DNA of 64,000 nucleotides from Triatoma infestans. Taxonomy: Eukaryota; Arthropoda; Insecta; Hemiptera; Reduviidae. Made by a program: the position numbers and the translations under genes. The stretch covers positions 1-64,000 of the forward strand of contig JAAEAF010006023.1 in the NCBI GenBank assembly GCA_011037195.1, read 5' to 3'. Shown one piece after another: positions 20,276 to 29,049 of this stretch (position 1 is its first letter; each line of letters begins with the position of its first letter). Below the pieces are notes generated by a model. It saw only the letters and a program-made list of their open reading frames with translations. It was not told the DNA's origin and ran no database searches.

Positions 20276-20800
20276 TGTTGTGGTGATTTGGTTCCGCAGA
20301 GCTGGAAAGCATCAGAGACATTTTCCGTGGTAGCCTGCTTCATTTTGAGGTCATCGACCGGTTTCGGGCGTTCGCCTATCTTCAGGATACGTTTGTCAGA
20401 CAGTGGTCTATTGAGTGGACAGAGGTCTATTGTGCCATTCCACTGGTGCCAAGTGCGAGACTACTCACCTATAGCACCCCTTCCAGATTACTTAATATCT
20501 CTGAAGAATCTCTGTATCTGAAAAGATTGTAAAGAGAGTATATCTTTATCTAAGACCTGGCAATTACCCAGGCTTTCAAATCTTCTTTTGTTGATAGCAT
20601 CGCAGGTTCCTCCATTTCACCATAGAATCTACAGGTGCTATCGTGTTCTAGGCCCAGGTTCTTCAGATGCTCCCTGAATATACAATGCCACTGAATATAC
20701 TACCACTGTCTGACAAACGCATCCTGAAGATGGGCGAACGCCCGAAACCGGTCGATGACCACACAATGAAGCAGGCTACCACGGAAAATGTCTCTGATAT
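20276..20800. mobile_element. Foldback family C copy enclosing a LINE fragment
   Basis: The left arm (20276-20415) reads TTGTTGTGGTG...GGTTCCGCAGAGCTGGAAAG, CATTTTCCGTGGTAGCCTG, CATCGACCGGTTTCGGGCGT and GTTTGTCAGACAGTG. The right arm (20703-20800) is its inverse. Between them lies a ~270-bp minus-strand LINE C-terminal fragment (20425-20690), the same as part of 20850-21760. The right arm holds a hammerhead-like core: CATC at 20720-20723, CTGAAGA 20724-20730, GGGCG-AA-CGCCC 20732-20743, GAAA 20744-20747, CCGGTC 20748-20753 and GATG 20754-20757. Confidence 0.7.
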
Positions 20801-20849
20801 TAAAATATGTTTTTTAATTTTTTTTTTTTTTTTTGTTGGCTGCAATGAG

Positions 20850-21760
20850 ACCAAAAGAGGTCTATTGTGCCATTCCACTGGTGCCAAGTGTGAAACTACT
20901 CATCTATAGCACCCCTTCCAGATTACTGAGAAATCTCTGATCTCTGAGAAATCTCTGCATCTGGAAAGATTGTAAAGAAAGTATATCTTTATCCAAGGCC
21001 TGGCAATTACCCAGGCTTCCAAATCTTCTCCTGATGATAGCATCGCAGGCTCCTGCGATTTCACCACAGAATCTACAGATGCTATCGTGTTCTAGGCCCA
21101 GGTTCTTCAGATGCTCCCTGAATATAAAATGCCACGTGAGGAAACCCGTCAGCATATGAAGCCTATTTCCACTCAGACTGATGCACGCTTCAGATCTTTT
21201 CTGGTTATTCCAGTCCTGGGAAAGTTTTCCAGAATTGTGCTTTCTTCACTTCCTCTCTCTCTTTTCTGAGCTCTTCCCACTGGAGGCACTGGATGCTTAT
21301 TCTACAGTCTGGGTATAATTTACTACTACCACGAAGATCTGCACCACTGACGGTTCCAGGCGGGCTCTAACTCAGACCCTTCTGCGCTCATCGCCGTGAC
21401 CCTTTTACCCGTCAAGATATAATAGTGATATGAAATAAGCTGTATAATTAACAACATTGAAGTTTATAAAACTACAATATTAATTAACACACACAGCTTA
21501 TTAACCACCTTTGCTACTGGCGTCAGCGTATAGGCATGGCGCTACAAATCCATCCATTTTCAGGACTTTTTTTTGGGAAGAATCCTCTTCAGGTTTCAAA
21601 AAAAGGGGATAATGCGCCTTTCCTTGTCAAAGTGATCGGCCATCTCATTTCTTTCCATGCCAACATGCCCCATTCACTTAAAATAGGGTAATTTTATTGT
21701 CCCTGCCCAGGTCATTGAGCTTGCCGAGGCCTTCCCATACTGATGAATATGAGCATTTGT
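20850..21760 (-). pseudogene. LINE P (RNase H + C-terminal knuckle), minus copy
   Basis: An inverted copy of 23420-24308. On the minus strand it begins in RNase H (CMGHVGMEGNE-like sequence, complement ~21640-21690), is interrupted by a 214-bp non-coding insert (complement ~21320-21530), then reads MLTGFLTWHFIFREHLKNLG, LEHDSICRFCGE and QRFLSNLEGVL (20904-21155). This is the C-terminal domain of a jockey/I-type polyprotein with one CxxC of the knuckle visible. Both copies carry the same insert, so one was duplicated from the other or from a common source after that insertion. It has many stops and is not functional. Confidence 0.65.
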
Positions 21761-21839
21761 AATTTTTTCGAAACCGACTATAACGATTTTGTTTAAACTT
21801 AAATTGCTAACTGCACTAATAATATAAATATTACCAGTT

Positions 21840-22085
21840 TTCAGAGACATTTTCCGTGGTAGCCTGCTTCATTTTGTGGTCATCGAGCGGTTTCGGGCGT
21901 TCGCCATCTTCAGGATGCGTTGTTGTAAAACTGAAATTTGGCTCTGTGCAAGTCGACAATGTCACACTGTCTGAAAAACGCATCCTGAAGATGGGCGAAC
22001 GCCCGAAACCGGTCGATGACCACAAAATGAAGCAGGCTACCATGGAAAATGTCTCTGATGCTTTCTAGCTCTGCGGAACCACCAC
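21840..22085. mobile_element. Foldback family C, compact copy
   Basis: The left arm 21843-21925 (CATTTTCCGTGGTAGCCTGC ... CATCTTCAGGATGCGTTG) and the inverse right arm 21965-22085 (ACGCATCCTGAAGATGGGCG ... GCTCTGCGGAACCACCACC) are separated by ~40 bp. The hammerhead-like core in the right arm is at 21981-22017 and matches the copy at 20720-20757 base for base. Confidence 0.75.
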
Positions 22086-23049
22086 CACAACAATTATCAG
22101 TCTTATTTGAAACATTTTTACATTCTCTAATTTTGGTTTGGGAAAATATCTGGTTAGAAAGGTGCTTGAAATGGAATCACACAGTTCAGTCAAAAGTGTT
22201 TTGTTTTTTTTTTTTTTTTTTTTTTTTTACATTCGGTAAACATTCCAAGAAAATGTGTGCGTGTATATGTGTGGTAGTTATTTTGTAATGCAAATGAGTT
22301 GTCAGTATGACTATAATGGAAGTTGCCAATGCACCAGTGCCTCTACACGATCTTCATCTATACACAACATATCTCTCATATGATCATATAGAAACTTTAT
22401 TTGTTAAAGTATCTTCTATGGGGGGAGGGAGGGTATAATATTGGTTTTATATATATATATTAGATAAATGTGTGAAATGTAAACGTATGAAGCGGGTAGA
22501 AGGAAAAGAGTGTGTGTGTATGTGTGGTTGGTGGGGGGAAGTCTCCTGGCGTCCCTCAAATCACATATGTCAAATATATGTTTTTGGTCGATTTTAATTT
22601 CCTATCTGGAGCAAGATATTTAGCAGTAGTAACAGGCACACAAGTTAGAATAGTGCAAGGCTCTACATTCAAATCTTGCGTGGCCAAATATTTTCCAATA
22701 ATAACATTTACACACCAACTTAACAATATTAACTTGAGATCTGACACAATCACCGACAATATTCAAGGCCCACCCTAGAACTCATCTACCCAATTAAAAA
22801 AAAAAAAAAAACTGGCATGAAACACTCACACCACTATCTCTTAACGCAGTTTACACAGATTTAAGTGATATATTTGCATAATAAATTTAATGAAATCTGT
22901 CAGTAATTTTCAAAATAAAGTTTTCACTAGAAATATGTGTTTTGATGTCCCTTGAATACGAAAGAAAAGTTTTTAGCGAATTGTCTCTGTGTGTGTATGT
23001 GTGTATGTACATATATGTGTGTTTAACATAATATCTCCCCGTCATGGCT
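22086..23049. other. H fragment, microsatellite-rich sequence, weak tRNA-like spot
   Basis: 22090-22230 resembles repeat H. 22255-22540 is rich in GTGTGTATGTGTGG-type runs and carries GGGGGGAGGGAGGG at 22420-22433. 22600-22700 has TAGCAGTAGTAAC and ACATTCAAATCTTGC, spaced like weak A and B boxes, but too diverged to call. An A-family head fragment lies at 22815-22925. Confidence 0.4.
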
Positions 23050-23340
23050 ACTCGCCATCAAAGACATTTTCCATTTTAGCCTGCTTCATTTTGTGGTCAT
23101 CGACCGGTCTTGGGCGTTCGCCCATCTTCAGGATGCGTTTGTCAGACAGTGTGATAACACAGATTTGCACAGAGCAAATTCAGTTTATACACTATATACA
23201 TACATAAATACAGTGTATATACAGATATATACATACAGTTTATATACATATACAGTGAATTCGCTCAGGGTAACTCTGTATTATCACACTATCTGACAAA
23301 CGAATCCTGAAGATGGGCGAACCTCGCCCGAAACCTCAAA
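23050..23340. mobile_element. Foldback family C copy with TATA-rich loop
   Basis: The left arm 23056-23185 includes GGTCATCGACCGGTCTTGGG and GTTTGTCAGACAGTGTGATA. A loop of tandem TATATACATACAG-like sequence follows (23190-23260). The right arm 23268-23335 runs ATTATCACACTATCTGACAA ... GAAGATGGGCGAACCTCGCC and breaks off at GAAACCTC, before the GGTC part of the motif. Confidence 0.7.
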
Positions 23341-23419
23341 AACTCACCCTATGAAGTCGTACATTCTGTTAACCGATTTACTATAAATTTGAAATTCTGT
23401 CTAATAGACAAACAGCCAT

Positions 23420-24308
23420 TAAAAGCTCATATTCATCAGTATGGAAAGGCCTCGGCAAACTTAATGACCTGGGCAGGAACAATAGAATTACCCTATTTTG
23501 AGTGCATGGGGCATGTTGGCATGGAAGGAAATGAGATAGCAGATCACTTTGCCAAGGAAAGGCGCTTTATCCCCTTTTTTTGAAACCTGAAGAGGATTCT
23601 TTGCAAAAAAGTCCTGAAAATGGATGGCGCTGTAGCGCCGTGCCTATACTCTGACGCCAGTAACAAAGGTGGTTAATAAGCTGTGTGTTAATTAACATTA
23701 ATTAGTTTTTTAAACTTCAATGTTATTAATTATATAGCTTATTTCATACCACTATTATGTCTTGACGAGTAAGAGGGTCACGGCGATGAGCGCAGAAGGG
23801 TCTGGGTGAGAGCCCGCCTGGAACCGTCAGTGGTGCAGATCTTCGTAGTAGTAGTAAATTTATACCTATACTGTAGAATAAGCGTCCAGTACGTCCCGTG
23901 GGAAGAGCTCAGAAATGAAGAGAGGAAGTGAAGAAAGCACAATTCTGGAAAACTTTCCCAGGACTGGAATAACCAGAAAAGATCTGAATCGTGCATCAGT
24001 CTGAGTGAAAATAGGCTTCGTATGCTGACAGGTTTCCTCACGTGGCATTATATATTCAGGGAGCATCTGAAGAACCTGGGCCTAGAACACGATAGCACCT
24101 GTAGATTGTGTGGTGAAATGGAGGAGCCTGCGATGCTCCCATCAGCAGAAGATTTGGAAGCCTGGGTAATTGCCAGGCCTTGGATAAAGATATACTCTCT
24201 TCGCAATCTTTCCAAATGCAGAGATTCCTCAGAGATATTAATCTGGAAGGGGTGCTATAGGTGAGTAGTCTCACACTTGGCGCCAATGGAATGGCACAAT
24301 AGACCTCT
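23420..24308 (+). pseudogene. LINE P (RNase H + C-terminal knuckle), plus copy
   Basis: Plus-strand LINE fragment. RNase H piece ELPYFECMGHVGMEGNEIAD, then HFAKE (about 23490-23560). A 214-bp non-coding insert (23651-23864) is flanked by CCTATACT on both sides. Then come VQYVPWEELRNEER, RLRMLTGFLTWHYIFREHLK, LEHDSTCRLCGEMEEPA and ...WKGCYR (24022-24264). The domain order RNase H, then GFLTxH and a CxxC knuckle, is that of jockey/I-type polyproteins. It is an inverted duplicate of 20850-21760 and is followed at once by a foldback C arm at 24310. Confidence 0.7.
23651..23864 (+). mobile_element. Small retro-insert with (GTA)n tail, TSD CCTATACT
   Basis: It interrupts the LINE P frame. CCTATACT flanks it at 23643-23650 and 23865-23872, and the insert ends CGTAGTAGTAGTAAATTTAT, a short microsatellite tail like that of the RTE-like element ending near 51660. 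The counterpart occupies the same place in the inverted copy (complement ~21320-21530). No promoter boxes are clear, so whether it is a SINE or an RTE-derived stub is open. Confidence 0.5.
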
Positions 24309-24309
24309 G

Positions 24310-24450
24310 TCCACTCAATAGACCACTGTTTGGCAAACGCATCCTGAAGTTGGGCGAACGCCCGAAACCGGTTGATGACCACAAATGAAACAGGCTACCA
24401 CGGGAAATGTCTCTGATGCTTTCCAGCTTTGCGGACCAACCACCACAACT
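24310..24450. mobile_element. Foldback family C, isolated right arm
   Basis: CCACTGTTTGGCAAACGCAT, CCTGAAGTTGGGCGAACGCC, CGAAACCGGTTGATGACCAC, CTTTCCAGCTTTGCGGACCA, CCACCACAAC. The hammerhead-like core is altered (CTGAAGT and GGTTG), so this arm looks decayed. Confidence 0.65.
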
Positions 24451-25045
24451 ACTCGCCATCTTCAAACCCACCTCAATGTCCTCAAACCCTGGCTCCACAA
24501 GTGGAAAAACTGGCTCCACCTTAAACCGAAAAACCCTTCCCGCCATTCAATTTAACCATAATTTTTCTCCCATTGTAACCCAAATCCGCTATCTCGGACT
24601 CCACTTAGACAGACGATTAACATGGAACCCTCATACTCGACTCAAAAGAAATGAATTAAATTACCTATATAGAATGCTAGAAAAAACTACTAGACAACGC
24701 TCAAAACTTCACACTCCACAACAAATGACAACTGTACAATTCTCTACTAGCTCCTATTTGGAGGTACGGACTCGAATTATATGGGGACTGCCAAAAACAC
24801 AAACCTGTATCGCATTCAATCCCTACAGTCTAAAATCCTAAGCACCATCGTCAATGCTCCGTTCTACGTCTCCAACCTCACTATCCCTTCGTCACCACTT
24901 TAGCCAAATCCCGCTACCTTAAATTCCATTCCAAATTATCTTCTCATTCCAATCCCCTAATCCAAGCCCTCTGTACTTCCACTCTCCCCACAAACCCGTC
25001 AAGACGACTAAGGCGTCGATGGCCGCGCGACCATCTAAATACATA
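24451..25045 (+). pseudogene. Jockey-clade LINE, RT thumb to C-terminus
   Basis: The C-terminal end of a jockey-type ORF2 in several frames. Visible are THLNVLKPWLHKWKNWLHLK (the ...L..W..KW.. connection), IRYLGLHLDRRLTWNPHTRL, KRNELNYLYRMLEK, then LQSKILSTIVNAPFYVSNLT and SNPLIQAL...NPSRRLRRRWPRD near 24950-25045. This order (YLG-x-LDRRLTW, N-A-P-x-Y-V, RRLRRRWPRD) is characteristic of the family's C-terminus. There are at least three frameshifts or stops. It directly abuts the foldback C arm on its left, so the 5' part is missing. Confidence 0.75.
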
Positions 25046-25503
25046 ACGACGGCTGGCTTGAGATACAGTCGTACACACTAAGGCCGTAATGGCGTATTAC
25101 GACTGTTATCGCTGGATATCCGTCGTTCACAACTTCAACCCAGGGTGTGCGCGCTAGCGCATACTTTCATTTCATTATTCATCTATTTTACTTGTTGTAT
25201 GGTTACTGTGCAGTTGTAAAAATCTTTAAATATATAAAAAATAACATAATATCTCAAAAAACGCAAAAACGTAGGAAATTCAAACTTGGTACTAACGCCG
25301 CATCAGTCAGAATCCATCAACCGGAAGTATGACTTTAATGAGTGTATTTTTTTCAATTTTTTTTGTAGTTTTCTCAAATACGGCTCTAACAATTTTTCTT
25401 TGAACTTCGCCTTCTATCTGCCCACAAAAATAACTATCACTTTTTTAAAAATATTTTTTTAGATAAATTGATTTTTTATGTATTCTGTGTTATTATTATG
25501 TAA
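25046..25503 (-). repeat. Jockey 3' flank, then H repeat (reverse)
   Basis: 25046-25230 (GACGGCTGGCTTGAGATACA ...) is probably 3' untranslated DNA of the preceding LINE, with no second domain. 25235-25445 is reverse H: AATATCTCAAAAAACGCAAA, ACCGGAAGTATGACTTTAAT, ACGGCTCTAACAATTTTTCT, AACTTCGCCTTCTATCTGCC. Confidence 0.5.
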
Positions 25504-26057
25504 TGTTATTTGTGTGGATGTTGTGTGTTTGTGTGCTGGTAGCTTGTGTAACACGAGCGGTTTAGTAAAAGGGATTGTAAGTATATGCGTTTAAGAGAGA
25601 AGTAATAAGAATAATTAAGAAAACACTGGTAGATTAAATTAAATATATTATCTTTAAAGGTATTTAAATATTTTACAATATCACAACTATTATGTTTATG
25701 AAATTAAGTAAATACTTAATTCAATAAATATCTAGATTAAATGCAAAGCTCTTATGTTTTAACTTAAAGTGGCACTGATTGTTAGAGAGCGATTCCTGAA
25801 GCAAGTGTTCTGGCTTTGAAAGCAGAATGCAGACTGACTTGAAGGAATGCCCCCTCTAACGGGGGATTTTCTCTTACAAAACAGTTGGCCAAGTGGCATT
25901 GTTATTTTCCTAACGGATTCCTGTGCTTTTGTCTCTTTAGCAACAATGACCTTAAATTATAGTACCTGACTCTAAAATACATTATTTTTGCCAAAATTAT
26001 TTCATTTAAAATATTTTTCAAAACTATTTATTTTTGCATTTCTTCTTCCACTACGAC
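25504..26057 (-). mobile_element. LTR-G, solo LTR, minus strand
   Basis: A ~554-bp LTR. On the minus strand it starts near GTAGTGGAAGAAGAAATG (complement of CATTTCTTCTTCCACTAC) and ends ...CCACACAAATAACA. It contains the family's GAGTCAGGTACT, CATTGTT-type, AAGGAATGCC and CCGCTCGTG segments. No internal region is attached. Confidence 0.7.
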
Positions 26058-26512
26058 ACCTTAAAAATTATTAAATATTGGAAGCATTTGATAGATTTCA
26101 ATTTTGAAGAAAAATCAGATACGCAACTTTACACAATAGGATTTTGAATTATTTATTTTATATTTCTCGATAACGGTTACAAGGATTTTTTTGAAACTTG
26201 GGAAAGCTTGCTGCATACATAGAAACGTATCGCATTTATTTGAAACATTTTTCTGAAATAATTGATTTTAAAGTGGTAAGGGGGGGAGGGAGGTCAGTTA
26301 GTTTAAATTAGAATTTAATTTAAAACCACAAGCTTTGTTGGTTTTGACATAGAGCACTCCAGATAGGGCCACTCAGTTATACAAGTGAAATCCTCACCAT
26401 TAATGTTTATGGCCCACTTAAACATTATAACGTTGCAATTTTAACGAAAATTTCTTGATTAAATTGTATTGATTAGAGTTAGTCGTGTGAGTGTTTCACA
26501 CCAGGGTTTTTT
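26058..26512 (-). repeat. Repeat family B copy
   Basis: AACGGTTACAAGGATTTTTT, TGCTGCATACATAGAAACGT, GGGGGGGAGGGAGG, CCACAAGCTTTGTTGGTTTT, CATAGAGCACTCCAGATAGG, ATTAATGTTTATGGCCCACT and TCGTGTGAGTGTTTCACACC follow the B order, ending in the head shared with A. Confidence 0.65.
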
Positions 26513-27059
26513 AATAGGTGATTAGGAGAGACAAAGATTTTGTTTTGGTAGCACCAGGGAGGGCGTGCTATTGTTTTCCAAATTCAACATCAGCCGTGTA
26601 AAGCAGGATAGTAAAGTTACAGTGACGCTCTTCCAGTCCTCAGACAAACAAAAACTAATGTAGGAGAACTTGCCAAATGTAATTATTAGGAAGCAAAGAA
26701 AAGTACTTTTTGTGTGCAAAGTGAAGACACAGCACGGCTTACATTCTGTATTCAGCGGCCGTGCCTTCTCCGTCCGGGGCGAGGAGGGCAAGACTTCCTT
26801 CAGAAGTGTTGGCAACTTGCTGCCAAACTCCCCCTAACTCTTTGTTCAAACAACAACCCAATGGGATACTTGAAAGAGTTGTGTCTGTCCTTACGTACAT
26901 CGGTCTACATCAGCACAACACTTCACCACACAAGTCCAAAGTCACAAATCTACCCCCACAACTTTCAGATACCCAAGAGTTACCGTAAAAATCAATCTAT
27001 CCAAAAATATGTTTTAAATAAACGTGATAGGTTTTTTTTTTTGCATTTTTGGCATTAGC
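26513..27059. other. No recognised gene
   Basis: Less AT-rich than its surroundings. Short frames exist on both strands (for example 26714-27058 +), but they overlap each other and match nothing I know. It might be a worn LINE or unique DNA. Confidence 0.35.
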
Positions 27060-28380
27060 ATTGATGCTATTCTGCCATTACTTTTTTTTTATTAGGTTCT
27101 GAAGTATATCATCGAATTAAAAATTTATTTTTATATCTAAAGTATATTTAATTATTAAGTTATATGTTTTGTTTATATTTTTTAAAATTTCTAAATAATT
27201 GAAGGGAGCTTTTAGTATTTTATAAAGTTCATCTAGAAGACTTTTTCTGTGCGCATTAAGTTTTCTTGCATGTCATAATCACACGCTCTGGATCCTCTTT
27301 TTCTTTGCATACAGTACACAGGTACGACTGTTTTTGGCCAATTCTTGCTAGGTATGCTCCACATATCATGGGTCGATCTAATCCTATTTATTGTTTTGAT
27401 ATCTTTTCTTGGCAGGGATAGATTATAAAACCAGGGTTTTCTTCCTACTAAGGGCGTGAATCGCTTATAAAAGGTTTCTTTGGCACTTATTTCATATGAA
27501 TGCTGCCAATATTTTGGTTTGGCTCTTCTCGAGACTTAGACTTTAAATCGTAGGCTGGAGCTTTATGAAAAACCAGAGTGGCCTTCTGTGTGTGCTGTTT
27601 TAGCCAAATTATCGGTTAACTCATTCTCGTGAATGCCTGCACGACCTTGAAATGTTTTTGGCGTTGTTGTGTTGTATGTTTGTGGTAGCACGAGCGGTTT
27701 TGTAAAAGGGCTTGTATGTATGTTTGAGATAGAAGTATTAGTAATAATCAAGAAAGCACCACTGCTTTTAAAATAAATATATTCTCTTTACAATATTCAC
27801 AACTACATCTTAATAATTCAGATGTATATCTAGAATAAATGCAAAGCTCTTATGTTTTAACATATATCTGGCATTGATTTGATGAGGGCGATTCCTGAAG
27901 TGTTCTGGCTTTGGAAGCAGAACGCAGACTGTATTGTTTGAAGGCAGAAGGCAGACTGTTCTTGTTAGAAGGCAGAGTGCAGACTGTTATTGTTTGAAGC
28001 CACAAGGCAGACTCTCCTGAAGGAATGCCCTCTTTAGTGGGGGATTTTCTTTTACAAAAGAGTTGGCCTAACGGGTTTTTGTGCCTTTGTTTTCCTAATA
28101 GCAATGACCTAGATTTAGTATACCTGGCTCAATCCCTGCACTAAGATACATTTAAAATATTAACAAAATTAGATTTTTGATACTATAAAATATTCTAAAC
28201 TATTTTTCAAAACTATTATTTTTCTATTTCGTTCTTCCACTACAGCATCTACTAATCCATATAAACTTTATCTGCTTATTAGCTTCATAAAATTTCCGAC
28301 AATCTCTTTTCCAACAACAGTACCAGAGAGGATTTGATAATTTTATATATCTGTAGAAGTTTAAAAATTCAAAATTGGAA
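27060..28380 (-). pseudogene. LINE Q RNase H and C-terminal knuckle, split by LTR-G
   Basis: A minus-strand LINE fragment. To the right of the LTR (28245-28380), minus-strand sequence reads KQIKFIWIS. To its left it resumes FQGRAGIHENELTDNLAKTA (complement 27580-27660), the RNase H block equivalent to GHAGIxGNExADxLAK. Then comes LCTVCKEKEDPERVIMTCKK (complement ~27260-27320), a CxxC...C knuckle. LTR-G at 27665-28244 therefore interrupts the RNase H domain. Numerous stops mark it as a pseudogene. Confidence 0.65.
27665..28244 (-). mobile_element. LTR-G, solo LTR inside LINE Q
   Basis: On the minus strand it begins TGTAGTGGAAGAACGAAATA (complement of 28225-28244) and ends with CCGCTCGTGCTACCACAAAC and ACATACAACACA near 27665. 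It includes GAACACTTCAGGAATCGCCC and AAGGCACAAAAACCCGTTAG segments shared with 5358-5908. The family's ATTCTGCCTTC-type segment is tandemly expanded here (about 27925-28015). Confidence 0.7.
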
Positions 28381-28740
28381 TTCTATGCCATATTTCTAAT
28401 GTGTATTAATATTATGCAGGTGGTACAACCATACATTGTACTGAAGTGATAATTTAAAGAAAAACTTAACGCTTCTACTGTCGTACTCAGGGGGGGGGGA
28501 CCTCAAAACATGTATTTCCGGTAAAAACTGACCGCAATACTTCCTGCTAACAGTATTAATACAATTAAATAAGTTGCAGTATATCGAGTTCGAAGAAAAT
28601 CGAGTGAAGAAGAATCGCGTTTTTTTGTTGAACAGTTCTTGTAGTATTTTGCAATTTTCTCCATATAAATTTATAACACTAACCATGAATTCAAAGATCT
28701 AACATTTCTGTTGGCACCGTTATTTGCGAGCTAGTTCTAT
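28381..28740 (+). repeat. Repeat H fragments
   Basis: TTTCTAATGTGTATTAATAT, CATTGTACTGAAGTGATAAT, GCTTCTACTGTCGTACTCAG, GGGGGGGG at 28491-28498, ATGTATTTCCGGTAAAAACT, CAATACTTCCTGCTAACAG, then a reverse fragment with GAAGAAAATCGAGTGAAGAA. Confidence 0.55.
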
Positions 28741-28825
28741 GTTATTACACTGTTCAACAAAAACATCCTGATGATAGGCGAACACCACAAAGAAGGCTAT
28801 CACGGAAAATATCCCTGATGTTCCT
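28741..28825. mobile_element. Foldback family C, degraded arm
   Basis: TTATTACACTGTTCAACAAA, ACATCCTGATGATAGGCGAA, GGCTATCACGGAAAATATCC. The hammerhead-like GAAAC is lost (CACCACAAAGAAGG), so the motif is not complete here. Confidence 0.5.
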
Positions 28826-29035
28826 CCAATAACTGGATTCCGTCCGTGAATTGCGATTCCGAAAAAAGGTTTTCCAGCCACAAAAAGGTTTGGGGAATAG
28901 ATGAAAGTTATTGGGAGCCAAATCTGGCAAATAAGAGAGGATGTTCTAAACAATTCATACATCAAATCTCTCAATTATCCCATTCTCAAAGCGCCTTTAT
29001 GGGGGTGGGTGCATTGTCCTGGTGAAAGAAGGGCG
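28826..29035 (-). pseudogene. mariner-type transposase C-terminal remnant
   Basis: A minus-strand remnant of a Tc1/mariner transposase. The clearest piece is FHQDNAP (DNAP encoded by the complement of 29007-29018), which holds the second catalytic aspartate of the DD(D/E) triad. Downstream, in shifting frames, are HPLLF...SQ..SSIPQTF and LENLFSESQFTDG, corresponding to the HPPYSPDLAPSDYHLFPxLK and GKRF regions of the family. Only ~70 codons are left, with stops. The rest of the gene and the terminal repeats are missing. A different Tc1-like N-terminus lies at 63140-63274. Confidence 0.65.
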
Positions 29036-29049
29036 TGGGTATGTGGCCC

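Noticed and set aside
22600..22700. Possible third tRNA-like SINE
   Set aside because: Box-like motifs are too diverged and there is no second copy, tail or TSD.
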